A program made the translations under genes and the position numbers. From CAWAPD01 sp963783865 (lineage in GTDB: Bacteria; Actinomycetota; Thermoleophilia; UBA2241), in assembly GCA_963783865.1 (NCBI GenBank), contig CAWAPD010000001.1, forward strand, positions 248,001 through 312,000: a stretch of 64,000 nucleotides of DNA. The letters run 5' to 3'. Each line of letters starts with the position of its first letter. Positions within the stretch are counted from its first letter, which is position 1. This document shows positions 15,959 through 25,631 of this stretch, one piece after another. The notes below the pieces were generated by a model, which was given only the letters and a program-made list of their open reading frames with translations, had not been told where the DNA came from and did no database searches.

Positions 15959-16549
15959 CTAGTACCGCTCCCGGGCATTGCTCTGCGCGTCGACGCCGGA
16001 GATGGTGCTGCCGGGCCAGTTCTTCAGGGCCTCGTTGCCGACGCCCGTCGGCGGCCCGCCCGTCGGGACGGCCGGCTCGCGGCTGGCCGCGCGCAGCGCG
16101 CGGTAGTCCACGATCGTCAGCCAGATCGCGCCGAGCAAGAGAATCGCGGCCGGCGTCCACAGAAGCAGCGCCTGCCAGATCGCCAGAAAGCCGTACTCGC
16201 CCGTCGCGCGCATCGAACCGCCGTACCCCACGTAGCGGCCCACGACTGCCGCGCCGGCGACTCCCAGCAGGATGGCTGACGTGGCAGCGGCCATGGCGGC
16301 GCGCGGCGACTTGCCGATGATGAACACGATCGAGAGGCCGGCCACCAGCGGCGCCGCGATCCATAGCAGGTCGGTCGGCCAGATCACCGTCGGCGAGTCG
16401 CCGAGTCTGAGGGAGTTCAGGGTGTCACCGAGCTCGGGCTCCTTCAACCACACGACGGCCAGCGCGATGACGGCCACGATGACGGCCCCGAGGGTGAGGT
16501 ACAACCGGGCTTCGCTGAAGCGCTCCCAGTGTCGTCGAGCGGCGGCCAT
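15959..16549 (-). CDS. hypothetical four-helix integral membrane protein
   Basis: 196 residues with about four hydrophobic helices (residues ~20-38, ~60-80, ~84-105 and ~122-146) and a short polar C-terminus rich in Pro/Gly. No family is recognised. ATG 16549 (MAAARRHWERF) gives a compact protein; the open frame continues upstream into pabBA and is not used. It follows the PabB-PabA fusion by 104 bases on the same strand and may be co-transcribed, but nothing in it suggests a folate role. Confidence 0.6.
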   Translation of the reverse strand: MAAARRHWERFSEARLYLTLGAVIVAVIALAVVWLKEPELGDTLNSLRLGDSPTVIWPTDLLWIAAPLVAGLSIVFIIGKSPRAAMAAATSAILLGVAGAAVVGRYVGYGGSMRATGEYGFLAIWQALLLWTPAAILLLGAIWLTIVDYRALRAASREPAVPTGGPPTGVGNEALKNWPGSTISGVDAQSNARERY

Positions 16550-16653
16550 GGGCACAGCGTACCACCGGCGGGTCCGTATGCACGGAGGGATCGTTGCGAG
16601 CGCGCCCGCCGGAGGCGGGCTCGCGGGCCGAAGGTCGCAGAACTCGCCTCCCG

Positions 16654-18582
16654 CTACCGCGAAAGGAAGCCGGCAAGCAGCTCGAGGCCGTGCGGGCTGA
16701 GCATGCTCTCCGGGTGGAACTGCACGCCCCAGGCGGGGAGCGACGTGTGGCTCACGGCCATGACGAGACCTTCGCCGGTCCAGGCCTCGAGCTCGAGCTC
16801 GGGCGGCAACTCGGCGATGACCAGCGAGTTGTACCGCGTGAAGGTCGCAGGGTCCGGCAGTCCCTCGAAGAGGCCGCGGCCGCGGTGGTGCATCGCGTGA
16901 CCCTCGCCGTGGACGGGCCGGGGGGCGCGCTCGAGGCGGGCCCCCAGGAGCACGCCGAGCGCCTGGTGGCCGAGGCAGACGCCCAGATAGGGCAGGCCCG
17001 CATCGAGCGCGCCCCGCACCCAGTCGAGCGTGCGGCCGGCGGTCGCCGGCTCGCCGGGACCGGGGCCGACGACGACGTGCGACGCGCCGGCGAAGCCGGT
17101 CGCGTCGCCGTGGTCCACGACCGCCACCTCGGCGCCGAGCATGCGCAGGTAGTTGACGATGTTGTAGCTGAACGAGTCGTGGTTCTCGACGAACAGCACG
17201 CGGGCGCCGTCGTGACGGCTGGGGACCGCCGGGGGCCGCCAGGAGTGGTGGGGGCGAGGCGCCGCCGGCGCCTCGCCCCCCTTCCCCTTGCCCAGGATCT
17301 TGAGGAGCGCCTCGACCTTGTGCCGGGTCTCGAGGTACTCGGTCTCGGGGTCGCTCTCGATGACCACGCCGCCGCCGCCCGAGAGATAGCCGGCGCCGGC
17401 CGCCGGCGCCTCGCTCTCCCCCGGCTCGAGCCCGGCGAACGTGAGGCTGCGGATGAGGATGTTGAGGTCGACGGCGGCGCCCGAGACGTAGCCCATCGAG
17501 CCGGTGTAGGCGCCGCGCGGCACCGGCTCGAGGCGCGCGATCTCGCGCATGACGCTCTCCTTGGGGGCGCCGGTGATGGTGCCGCCGGGGAAGATCGAGG
17601 CGACCAGGTCGCGCAGGGTGGCGGCACCCGACCGGCGCCCCCGCACCTCGCTGACCAGGTGCATCACGTGGCTGTAGCGCTCGACCGTGAACGCCTCGCC
17701 GACCTCGACCGTGCCCGGCTCGCAGACCCGCGAGAGGTCGTTGCGCAGCAGGTCGACCAGCATGACGTGCTCGGCCTGCTCCTTGCGGTCGGCGCGCAGC
17801 TCGGCCTCGAGGGAGGCGTCGGCCTCGGGCGCGGCCGCTCGCGGGCGGGTGCCCGCGATCGGCCGCGCCGTCACGACGCCGCCGCGCGCGTCGAACAGCC
17901 GCTCGGGGCTGCCCGACACGACGGCCCAGCCATCGCCCTCGATGATCCCCATGAACGGGCTCGGGTTGGCCGCACGCAGCGCCAGGTAGACCGTCAGGGG
18001 GTCGACGCGGGCCGCGTCGAAGCGGAACCGGTGCGACAGGTTGACCTGATAGACCCACCCGGCGCGGATCCGCTCCTGCACCTCGTCGACGCCGGCGATG
18101 AACTCCTCGGGCGGATAGTCGCTGTGGAGCTCGAGCGGCGGCAGCGGCGGCGGGGGCGCGGCGGCGGCCGGCGGCCGACCGCCGCCGGCCGCCGCGCCCC
18201 CGCCGCCCTCCACCAGCACGCCGTCCTCCCAGACCGACCCCTCCTCGTAGAGGCTGAACGACGCCTCGGGCAGACCCGGCATGGCCGCCAGCGTCGGCAG
18301 CCCCAGGTGCTGCGCGAACTCGTAGGCGAGGAACCCGATCCAGCACGGGAAGATGGTTTCGCCGGGCGGCAGCTCGAGGACGTCGAACAGGTCGAGGGCA
18401 GAGCCCGCACGCACGCCATCGTCGTAGAGTCCGCCGCCGCGTACCTCCAGGGTCCGAACGGCCCGCCGGCCGAGCAGCGTGCGGCGGCCGAAGGTCGTGG
18501 GCACACCCAGCGACTCGAGCAGGGCGGGACGCCGCCCGGCGGCGCGCAGCCGCCGGTAGTCGCTGATGAGATCGGCCTGCAT
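16654..18582 (-). CDS. pabB: aminodeoxychorismate synthase, PabB-PabA fusion (or anthranilate synthase-like)
   Basis: 642 residues. The N-terminal chorismate-utilising domain (1 to ~430) has PIAGTRPR, DLLRNDLSRVC and FPGGTITGAPKESVM; the last wording favours PabB over TrpE. The C-terminal class I glutamine amidotransferase (~460-642) has VENHDSFSYNIVNYL, GVCLGHQALG with the nucleophile Cys, and VQFHPES with the catalytic His-Glu. The product is therefore 4-amino-4-deoxychorismate for folate, with ammonia supplied in cis. No pabC follows. ATG 18582 has GGAGGTGGGG just upstream. Two palindromes lie inside the gene, one in a loop of the first domain and one in the interdomain linker. Confidence 0.85.
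   Translation of the reverse strand: MQADLISDYRRLRAAGRRPALLESLGVPTTFGRRTLLGRRAVRTLEVRGGGLYDDGVRAGSALDLFDVLELPPGETIFPCWIGFLAYEFAQHLGLPTLAAMPGLPEASFSLYEEGSVWEDGVLVEGGGGAAAGGGRPPAAAAPPPPLPPLELHSDYPPEEFIAGVDEVQERIRAGWVYQVNLSHRFRFDAARVDPLTVYLALRAANPSPFMGIIEGDGWAVVSGSPERLFDARGGVVTARPIAGTRPRAAAPEADASLEAELRADRKEQAEHVMLVDLLRNDLSRVCEPGTVEVGEAFTVERYSHVMHLVSEVRGRRSGAATLRDLVASIFPGGTITGAPKESVMREIARLEPVPRGAYTGSMGYVSGAAVDLNILIRSLTFAGLEPGESEAPAAGAGYLSGGGGVVIESDPETEYLETRHKVEALLKILGKGKGGEAPAAPRPHHSWRPPAVPSRHDGARVLFVENHDSFSYNIVNYLRMLGAEVAVVDHGDATGFAGASHVVVGPGPGEPATAGRTLDWVRGALDAGLPYLGVCLGHQALGVLLGARLERAPRPVHGEGHAMHHRGRGLFEGLPDPATFTRYNSLVIAELPPELELEAWTGEGLVMAVSHTSLPAWGVQFHPESMLSPHGLELLAGFLSR
17250..17280. repeat. 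palindrome in the PabB-PabA interdomain linker
   Basis: 15-bp perfect arms (GGGGGCGAGGCGCCG) around a single base. It encodes part of the linker between the two catalytic domains. Confidence 0.6.
18146..18207. repeat. near-palindrome in a PabB loop
   Basis: Arms of about 27 bases match except for a three-base insertion. It encodes a Gly/Ala/Pro-only stretch just before LPPLELHSDY, absent from typical PabB/TrpE proteins. Confidence 0.55.
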
Positions 18583-18625
18583 CCCCCACCTCCACAAGGC
18601 TCTCGCGAGCCCCGAGGTAGGGTGG

Positions 18626-18642
18626 CCGTCACACGGTGACGG
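18626..18642. promoter_or_regulatory. inverted repeat upstream of pabBA, possible operator
   Basis: CCGTCAC-ACG-GTGACGG, perfect 7-bp arms, 44 bases upstream of the pabBA start and just downstream of the SDR stop. Could be a regulator site or part of a weak terminator. Confidence 0.3.
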
Positions 18643-18685
18643 AGCGGCCTAGAGCTTGCCTCGGGCTGGTCGTGCGGACGGCATC

Positions 18686-19453
18686 CTACACGGCGGAGTA
18701 GCCGCCGTCGACGGGCAGCAGCACGCCGGTGATGAAGGCGGCGTCGTCGCTGGCCAGGAAGGCGACCGCCGCCGCGGCCTCCTCGGGCCTGCCGATGCGC
18801 CCCATCGGATGGGCCTCGTCGAGGATGGCGCGGTACTCGTCCACCGTCATCCCGAGCTGTCCCGCCTCACGCTCGAACAGGGGCGTGTCGATCTCGCCGC
18901 AGCAGATCGCGTTCACGCGGATCCCGCGGGTGGCGTAGTCGAGCGCCATCGCCTTGGTCGCCAGGGCGATGCCGCCCTTGGTGGCGCAGTACGCGACCGC
19001 GTGGGTGTCGCCCACGAGCGCCGCCACCGACGCGTTGTTGACGATCGCGCCCTTCCCGGCCGCCAGCATGTGCGGCGCCACGTATTTCGAGCAGAGGTAG
19101 ACCGAGCGCAGGTTCACGGCCATGGCGCGCTCCCAGGCGTCCTCGGCGATCTCGTGCACCTCGCCGGGCTCGAAGAAGCCGGCGTTGTTGAACAGGACGT
19201 CGATACGCCCGAACTGCTCCAGGGTCGCCGCGACCATCGCCTGGACCTGAGCGCTGTCGGAGACGTCGCACCAGACATCGAGCGCGCGGCGTGGATCGAC
19301 GGCGTCGAGCTCCTCGCGCACGCGCGAGGCCGCGCCGCCGTCGAGGTCGGCGACGACCACGGCGGCGCCCTCGTCGAACAGCCTCCGGACGCTCGCCAGG
19401 CCGATGCCCGACGCGCCGCCGGTGACGATCGCCACTCGGTCAGTGAACCTCAT
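18686..19453 (-). CDS. short-chain dehydrogenase/reductase, classical SDR
   Basis: 255 residues, classical SDR length. NAD(P)-binding TGGASGIG at 11-18, the structural NNAG, the catalytic Ser in NNASVAALVGD, and Tyr-x-x-x-Lys in YCATKGG; the Asp in VVADLDGG after strand 2 favours NAD(H). It ends with the usual VDGGYSAV. It oxidises or reduces an alcohol/ketone; the substrate cannot be inferred. Stand-alone, divergent from the PBP gene, with the palindrome 19570-19613 in the space between. Confidence 0.9.
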   Translation of the reverse strand: MRFTDRVAIVTGGASGIGLASVRRLFDEGAAVVVADLDGGAASRVREELDAVDPRRALDVWCDVSDSAQVQAMVAATLEQFGRIDVLFNNAGFFEPGEVHEIAEDAWERAMAVNLRSVYLCSKYVAPHMLAAGKGAIVNNASVAALVGDTHAVAYCATKGGIALATKAMALDYATRGIRVNAICCGEIDTPLFEREAGQLGMTVDEYRAILDEAHPMGRIGRPEEAAAAVAFLASDDAAFITGVLLPVDGGYSAV

Positions 19454-19569
19454 GATCTCCCCCAGAGAGTCGGTTGCGCGGCCACTCTATCAGGCTCGAA
19501 GGCGCGGACGGAGGCCGTCCCCGAGTCAACGGCGTCGGCCTCGCGTCACGCGGGAACCCACCACCCTGA

Positions 19570-19613
19570 GGGACGAGGCGCCGGCGGGCCGGCGCCCGCC
19601 GGCGCCTCGTCCC
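19570..19613. repeat. palindrome in a divergent upstream region
   Basis: 20-bp perfect arms (19570-19589 / 19594-19613), loop CGGC, between two divergent genes (SDR and PBP), 22 bases before the PBP start. It cannot be a terminator of either gene, so it would be a 5'-leader hairpin or a non-terminator member of the palindrome population. Confidence 0.65.
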
Positions 19614-19635
19614 GGAGGGATGCAGGGGAGCGATC

Positions 19636-21882
19636 GTGCAGTTCAGGGTCTCGCAGGGCCGCCACGAGAGACGCCGGCGGTCTCGCCGCGGCACTTGGCG
19701 ACGACTTGCCGCGATCGCCGCGGTGGCCGCCTTCGCCGCGACGCTCGTGGCCGTCGCCCTGGCCGGCGCCTCCGTCCGCCTCGCCCTCGACGCGACCAAA
19801 GACCTGCCGCCGCTCGCGAGGCTCGAGCGCCGGCCGCTCAAGCAGACCACCTTCATCTACGACCGGCACGGGGCGCTCATCGCCCAGCTGCACGGCGCCA
19901 CCAACAGGGTCGTCGTGTCCAGCCGCAAGATCCCGCGCATCCTCAAGGAGGCCACCGTCGCCGTCGAGGACAAGCGCTTCTACCACCACCACGGGGTGGA
20001 CTTCGAAGCCGTCGTCCGCGCCCTGGCGGCCGATGCGCTGGCCGGGCACGTCGTGCAGGGCGGCAGCACGATCACCGAGCAGTACATCAAGAACGCATAC
20101 CTGGGCGACGAACAGACGCTGGCGCGCAAGGTGCGCGAGGCGGTCCTGGCCTGGCAGCTCGAGGACGTCTGGAGCAAGGACAGGATCCTCTGCGCCTACC
20201 TGAACACCATCTACTATGGCCAGACCGCCTACGGCGTACAGGCGGCGGCCGAGACCTACTTCCACCGGCCGGCCAGCAGGCTGACGCTGCCGCAGGCGGC
20301 GCTGCTCGCCGGGCTCCCCGAGCTGCCCGGGCGCTACTCGCCGGTGCTCCATCCGAAGGCGGCGCTGCGCCGCCGCAACCTGGTGCTGTCGCTCATGCAG
20401 CAGCAGGGCTACATCTCCGGGCGACGGATGGCGCGCGCGCAGCGCGCGCCTCTCCACGTCTACCGCCAGGCGCCGTCGGCGGTCGATCCCGCGGCGTCCT
20501 ACTTCGTCACCTACGTCACCCAGCAGCTGATCCACCGCTACGGGGTGCGACAGACCTTCGAGGGCGGCCTGCGCGTGTACACGACACTCGACCTGGGGTG
20601 GCAGCACGCCGCCATCGAGTCGATCAAGAACACGTTGAACGAGCCCGGCGACCCGGCGGCCTCGCTGGTCAGCGTGGATCCGCAGACGGGCGAGATCCGC
20701 GCCATGGTCGGCGGCCTCGACTTCGCCCGCCAGAAGTTCAACCTGGCGGTGCAGGCCGAGCGCCAGCCCGGCTCGGCGATGAAGCCGTTCGTGCTCACTG
20801 CCGCCGTGCTCGAGGGCGCCGACCCGGCGACGACCGTCTACAGGTCGGCGCCGGTCCACATCCAGCTGCCGCCCGGCTCGGTGCCCCCGACCTGGGACGT
20901 GACGACCTTCGACGGCACGGCCTACGGCCCCAGCACCCTCGTGCAGGCGACGATCCGCTCGGACAACACCGTCTACGCCCAGCTCGTCATGGACGTCGGC
21001 CCCAAGAACGTCGTGCGCGTGGCGCACGCGATGGGGATCAGGTCGCCGCTGCAGGCGGTGCCGTCGATCGCGCTCGGCAGCCAGGTCGTGAACCCGCTGG
21101 AGATGGCGACCGCCTACTCGACCTTCGCCACCGAGGGCGTGCGGCACGACCCGATCGCGATCGAGCGGGTGGTCCACCCCGGCGGCGCGGTGGTCGACCG
21201 GATCACGAACGGCCACGCGCGGCGGGTCGTGCCCGCCGGCGCCGCCTACGTGGTCGACCAGATCCTCGAGAAGAACGTGCAGGAGGGCACCGGCGTGGCG
21301 GCCCAGATCGGCCGCCCCGCCGCCGGCAAGACCGGCACCACGAGCGACTTCACCGACGCCTGGTTCTGCGGGTTCACGCCGAACCTCACGACGGTGGTCT
21401 GGGTCGGCTACCCAGCCGACACGTCGCGCTCGATGACCTCGGTGCACGGCATCGAGGTCGTGGGCGGCAGCTTCCCGGCGATCATCTGGCACGGGTTCAT
21501 GACGGTGGCCACGCAGCACCTGCCGGCCCTGGAGTTCCCGATGCCCGGCATCCTGCCTCACTACATCGCCGACTGGAAGCGCGGCCGCGGCGCCTGGCTG
21601 GCGACCCTCTCGACGCCGCGGCCGAGCGCCACTCAGGCGTCGGCGGCGCCGACGACGGCGAGCGCGCCCAGCCCCAAGCCGAAGCCGACGGCCAAGCCGT
21701 CGCCGCCCGCGCCGACGCGCACGCCGACGCCGACGCCCGACCCCGACACCCCCCACCTAGCCTCGCGGCCGCCGGCCCCCGGACGTGACCGTTCCCGACT
21801 CCGGTCGCACGATGTACACTCACCGCGTCCGGCAGGAGGCGCTTTGGGGCACTCGCCATCCCATGCAGCGACGGGCCGATAA
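19636..21882 (+). CDS. class A penicillin-binding protein (bifunctional transglycosylase/transpeptidase)
   Basis: 748 residues. A basic N-terminus and one membrane helix (about 27-47) are followed by the GT51 transglycosylase with VEDKRFYHHHGVD (catalytic Glu), GGSTITEQYIKN and LNTIYYGQTAYGVQAAA. The transpeptidase has SAMKPF (SxxK), SDNTVYAQ (SxN) and AGKTGTTSDFTDAW (KTG). A Pro/Thr/Lys-rich tail of about 90 residues ends the protein, as in many actinobacterial PBP1 proteins. It polymerises and cross-links peptidoglycan outside the membrane. GTG 19636 is preceded by AGGGGAG. Monocistronic as far as can be seen. Confidence 0.94.
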   Translation: MQFRVSQGRHERRRRSRRGTWRRLAAIAAVAAFAATLVAVALAGASVRLALDATKDLPPLARLERRPLKQTTFIYDRHGALIAQLHGATNRVVVSSRKIPRILKEATVAVEDKRFYHHHGVDFEAVVRALAADALAGHVVQGGSTITEQYIKNAYLGDEQTLARKVREAVLAWQLEDVWSKDRILCAYLNTIYYGQTAYGVQAAAETYFHRPASRLTLPQAALLAGLPELPGRYSPVLHPKAALRRRNLVLSLMQQQGYISGRRMARAQRAPLHVYRQAPSAVDPAASYFVTYVTQQLIHRYGVRQTFEGGLRVYTTLDLGWQHAAIESIKNTLNEPGDPAASLVSVDPQTGEIRAMVGGLDFARQKFNLAVQAERQPGSAMKPFVLTAAVLEGADPATTVYRSAPVHIQLPPGSVPPTWDVTTFDGTAYGPSTLVQATIRSDNTVYAQLVMDVGPKNVVRVAHAMGIRSPLQAVPSIALGSQVVNPLEMATAYSTFATEGVRHDPIAIERVVHPGGAVVDRITNGHARRVVPAGAAYVVDQILEKNVQEGTGVAAQIGRPAAGKTGTTSDFTDAWFCGFTPNLTTVVWVGYPADTSRSMTSVHGIEVVGGSFPAIIWHGFMTVATQHLPALEFPMPGILPHYIADWKRGRGAWLATLSTPRPSATQASAAPTTASAPSPKPKPTAKPSPPAPTRTPTPTPDPDTPHLASRPPAPGRDRSRLRSHDVHSPRPAGGALGHSPSHAATGR

Positions 21883-21976
21883 CGGCCTTCCACTATCCTC
21901 ACGCTCGCTTCATCCCTAGAATGCAGTCACATCTGGCACGCGAACGCGACGTCACCACGGGCTTAGGGGGTTTCAG

Positions 21977-23633
21977 ATGACCGAGGACACTCCGTTCCAG
22001 CGAGAGTACGCCGACCACCTGCTCCACGAGGTCCTGGGCGGCCACATGACCCGGCGTCAGGTGCTGGTGCGGGCCAGCATCATGGGGCTGTCGGCGACCG
22101 CGGTCGGCTCGCTGCTGGCCGCCTGCGGCAGCAGCAGCTCCTCGAGCTCGGCCTCGCCGACCGGCGCCGGCACTCCCAAGGCCGGCGGCACGCTTAAGGT
22201 AGACGATGGTCTCGCCGATCGTCGCCCTCGAGCCGGTGACCATGTACGACACCGGCTCGATCGCCGTCTGTCCAGCAGGTCGCCGAGTACCTCGCCTGGG
22301 TCAAGAACGACCTGACGCTGCGCCCCGTGCTGGCCGAGAGCTGGTCGCCCAGCTCCGACGTCAAGACCTGGACCTTCAAGCTGCGCCAGGGCGTGACGTT
22401 CCAGGACGGCAAGCCGTTCGGCGCCGACGACGTCGTGGCCACGATGGACCTCATCCTCGACCCGAAGACGGTCGCTTCGGCGCTGTCCGCCCTCAAGGGC
22501 ATCCTCTCGCAAGGGCGGCGTCGTGAAGGTGGACGACTCGACCGTCGAGTTCCACCTCGACCAGGCGTCGGCGGACTTCCCCTATCTGGTCGCCTCGACC
22601 AACTACGGCTGCGTGATGCTGCCGTCGACCTACAAGATGGGCACCTGGCAGAAGACCCCGGTCGGCACCGGGCCGTTCATGATGACCGGCTACACGCCCA
22701 AGCAGAACGCGACCTTCAAGAAGAACCCGAAGTATTGGGACAGCGGCCGGCCCTACCTCGACGGCGTGCAGGTGACCTTCAACGAGCAGACCCAGGCGCA
22801 GGGGCTGGCGCTGCAGGCGGGCAGCGTCGACATGATGCTGTACACGCCGGTGCAGGGCTCACAGGCCCTCTTCAGCGATGCCAACCTCAAGGTCCTCGCC
22901 GCGGCGTCGACGATGCACCGCGAGCTGCACATGCGGGTCGACAAGGCGCCGTTCACCGACAAGAGTGTGCGCCAGGCTCTCGCCTACACGCTCGATCGTC
23001 CGGCGCTCATCCAGGCGCTCTTCAACGGCAAGGGGGACGCTGGCGAACGACAACATCTTCTTCCCGCTCTACCCGCTGGCGCCAAAGGACCTGCCGCAGC
23101 GCGCGCAGGACATCGACAAGGCCAAGCAGCTGCTCAGCGACGGCGGCATGCCCGACGGCTACAGCGCGACGCTCAACGTCGAGGACTACGAGGAGATCCC
23201 GCAGTACGCGGCGCTCGTGCAGCAGATGGCCAAGCCAGCTGGCATCAACCTCAAACTCAACCAGGTGACCGTCACCTACTACTACGGCTCGGGCAACAAC
23301 CAGCCGTGGCTCGTCGACCCGATGGGGATCGTCGACTGGACCTTCCGCGGCGTGCCGGACGAGTACTTCAACGCCTACATCACCAACGGCGTCTGGAACT
23401 CGTCGAAGTTCAGCGACCCGGCCTTCGACGCGGCCGTGAAGGGCTACCAGACGACCGTCGACGAGACCAAGCGGCGTGAGTACGCCAAGCAGGGAGCGAT
23501 GGCCCTGATCGACGGTACGCCGGCGGTCATCCCCTACACGATCAGCGTCAACAGGGCGATGCGGCAGAACGTCATGGGCGTCACGTCCGACCCGGCCGAG
23601 TTCCTCGACCTGACGCAGGCGTATCTGGCGTAG
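21977..23633 (+). CDS. family 5 peptide-type solute-binding lipoprotein, disrupted by about four frameshifts
   Basis: Tat lipoprotein signal (MTRRQVLVRASIMGLSAT ending in LLAAC) and a complete SBP_bac_5 fold spread over three frames. The protein reads continuously as TLKV..MVSPIVALEPV, VAEYLAWVKNDLTLRPVLAESW, KTWTFKLRQGVTFQDG, VGTGPFMMTGYTP and EFLDLTQAYLA if single extra bases are removed near 22203, 22272, 22511 and 23035. No missense decay is visible between the breaks. It is first in an operon with dppB, dppC, dppD and dppF. ATG 21977 has AGGGGG nine bases upstream and a TAGAAT box lies about 60 bases upstream. Likely binds oligopeptides. Confidence 0.85.
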
Positions 23634-23696
23634 GCTCTGAGGCCGACGCAGCCGGCTGACAGAGGTGCTACGCTGCGCCACATGAGCGTGACGGCG

Positions 23697-23745
23697 AGGC
23701 GGCGGACGATGAGGCGCTGATGGGGCGCCTCATCGTCCGCCGCCT
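23697..23745 (+). promoter_or_regulatory. hairpin with the dppB start codon in its loop
   Basis: 21-bp perfect stem (23697-23717 / 23725-23745) with a seven-base loop containing ATG 23720. The 3' arm is codons 2-9 of dppB; the 5' arm is their inverted copy and contains the only SD-like GAGG. Folding would hide the ribosome site, so it may tune dppB translation. Confidence 0.6.
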
Positions 23746-24669
23746 GCTCTTCATCCTGCCGACGCTGCTGCTGCGTCTCGATCCTCGATCTTCCTGATGG
23801 AGGAGGTCGTGCCCGGCGACATCGGTCGCGAGATCCTCGGCCCGTACGCCTCACCGCGATCGGTAGCCGAACTCGACCACCAGCTCGGCGCCGACAAGCC
23901 CGCTGGTGCAGCGCTACGTGGACTGGCTCGGAGGCTTCGTCACTCTGCGCTGGGGCCAGTCCCCGAACCTGAGCAGTCGGTGTTCTCCGTCACGATGCAG
24001 CGCCTCTGGAACTCGGCCCAGCTGGCCTTCCTCGCCCTGCTGATCATCATCCCGCTGTCCATCGTCCTGGGGGTGACCGCCGCGCTTGCGACGAGACGGC
24101 ATCGTCGACCGCGTCATCAGCATCGCCAGCCTGTCGCTGACCGTCGTACCCGAGTTCGTCAGCGGCGTCGTGCTCATCGTGCTCTTCGCCGTCACGATCA
24201 AGATCTTCCCGGTCGCGGCCGACCCCCCGCCGGGATCGGGACCGCTGACGAAGATCTGGTACCTGATCCTGCCGGCGATCCCGCTGATGTTCGTCGAGCT
24301 CGGCTACATCGCGCGCATGGCGCGCGCTGGCATGATCGCGGCGCTCGACACGGCGTACGTGCGCACGGCCACGCTCAAGGGACTGCCGCGGCGCCGCGTC
24401 ATCATGACCCACGCCCTGCGCAACGCCCTGGCGCCGACGGTCGCGGTCATCGGCACCCAGATCGGCTGGCTGGTCGGCGGCCTCGTGGTCGTCGAGACGT
24501 TGTTCAACTACCCCGGCATCGGCAAGGTGATGGCCGATTCGGCCACTACCACGACGTACGCGTCCTCGAGGCGACGGTGCTGGTCATCGCCGCCATCTAC
24601 ATGCTCTCCAACCTGGCCGCCGACATCATCGTCGCGCTGCTCAACCCCCGCGTGCGGTACGGGCGGTGA
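23720..24669 (+). CDS. dppB: DppB-type oligopeptide ABC permease, disrupted by about six frameshifts
   Basis: Inner-membrane permease. Starts MGRLIVRRLLFILPTL, as DppB/OppB proteins do. Recovered across frames are MEEVVPGDIGREILGPYASP, WNSAQLAFLALLIIIPLSI, VVPEFVSGVVLIVLF and the EAA loop around GYIARMARAGMIAALDTAYV followed by ATLKGLPRRRVIMTHALRNA. It ends NPRVRYGR. One-base indels near 23771, 23783, 23899, 23970, 24092 and 24543 restore a single frame, most being extra bases. The coding content is otherwise conserved, so consensus error is more likely than decay. It would pair with dppC to form the channel. Confidence 0.85.
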
Positions 24670-24675
24670 GCTGAG

Positions 24676-25618
24676 ATGAGCTACCGTGCCGTCGCCGCTG
24701 CCGCAGCCGACGCCGCTCGACGGCATGGAGATGCCGGGGGTCGCGGCGGCGGCGTCGGAACGACACCTCCGCCGCCGCTACGTCGTCCGCCAGCCTGCTG
24801 CACAGCCCGACGTTCCTGATCGGCGCGCTTCATCCTGCTGTTCTGGGTCTTCATGGCGGTCCTCTCGACCCACGTCACGAAGTTCAGCCCGCTCACCATC
24901 GACCCGTACCACACGCTCAAGGGCCTGAGCGGCCTGCACTGGTTCGGTACCGACGAGAACGGCCGAGACGTGCTCTCGCGCACGCTCGCCGGCGCCCGCA
25001 GCGTGCTGATCATCGCTCCGCTCTCGACCCTGTTCTGCCTCTTCTTCGGCGGCGCCATCGGGCTCGTCTCGGGCTACTACAAGGGCTACACCGACGAGAT
25101 CATCATGCGCTTCGTCGACGTCCTGCTCAGCCTGCCGGTGGTCGTCGCCGCGATCGTCGTGGTCTCGGCGTTCCAGTCGCACACGCAGGGATCGGCAGCG
25201 GCCCAGACGGCGGTCGTGATCCTCGTCATCGGCATCCTGTTCACGCCGCCCGTGGCGCGCACGATCCGCGCCGCCGTCGTCGCCGAGGCCGAGAAGGAGT
25301 ACGTGCAGGCGGCGCGCCTGCGCGGCGAGCGCACGTGGTACATCCTGGCGGCGGAGATCATGCCCAACATCACCTCGCCGCTGATCGTCGAGGGCACGGT
25401 GCGGCTGGGCTACGCGGTGTTCACCGCGGCGACACTCGTCGTTCCTGGGCTTCGGCGTCCAGCCGCCGTCGCCCGACTGGGGCCTCACGATCTCGCAAGA
25501 GCGTGTCAACATCCAGGTCGCCTGGTGGACCGTGCTCTTCCCGGCGCTCGCCCTCGCATCGCTGGTCGTCGGCGCCAACCTGCTGGCCGACGGCGTGCGC
25601 AAGGTGCTGTCGGAGTGA
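24676..25618 (+). CDS. dppC: DppC-type oligopeptide ABC permease, disrupted by at least three frameshifts
   Basis: Second channel subunit. Recovered segments are LRRRYVVR, SLLHSPTFLIG, LILLFWVFMAVLSTHVTKF, the family hallmark HWFGTDENGRDVLSRTLAGA, and the EAA loop EYVQAARLRGERTWYILAAE, then SFLGFGVQPPSPDWGLTI. Extra single bases near 24792, 24828 and 25443 break the frame. The start is uncertain: ATG 24676 (frame of the main body) or GTG 24686 (frame of the first recognisable residues). It lies between dppB and dppD with near-zero spacing. Confidence 0.83.
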
Positions 25619-25631
25619 TGGGCATGCCGCG

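Noticed and set aside
15959..18595. Single 878-codon protein combining pabBA region and the membrane protein
   Set aside because: Only the last 196 codons are credible; the upstream part is an alternative frame of pabBA.
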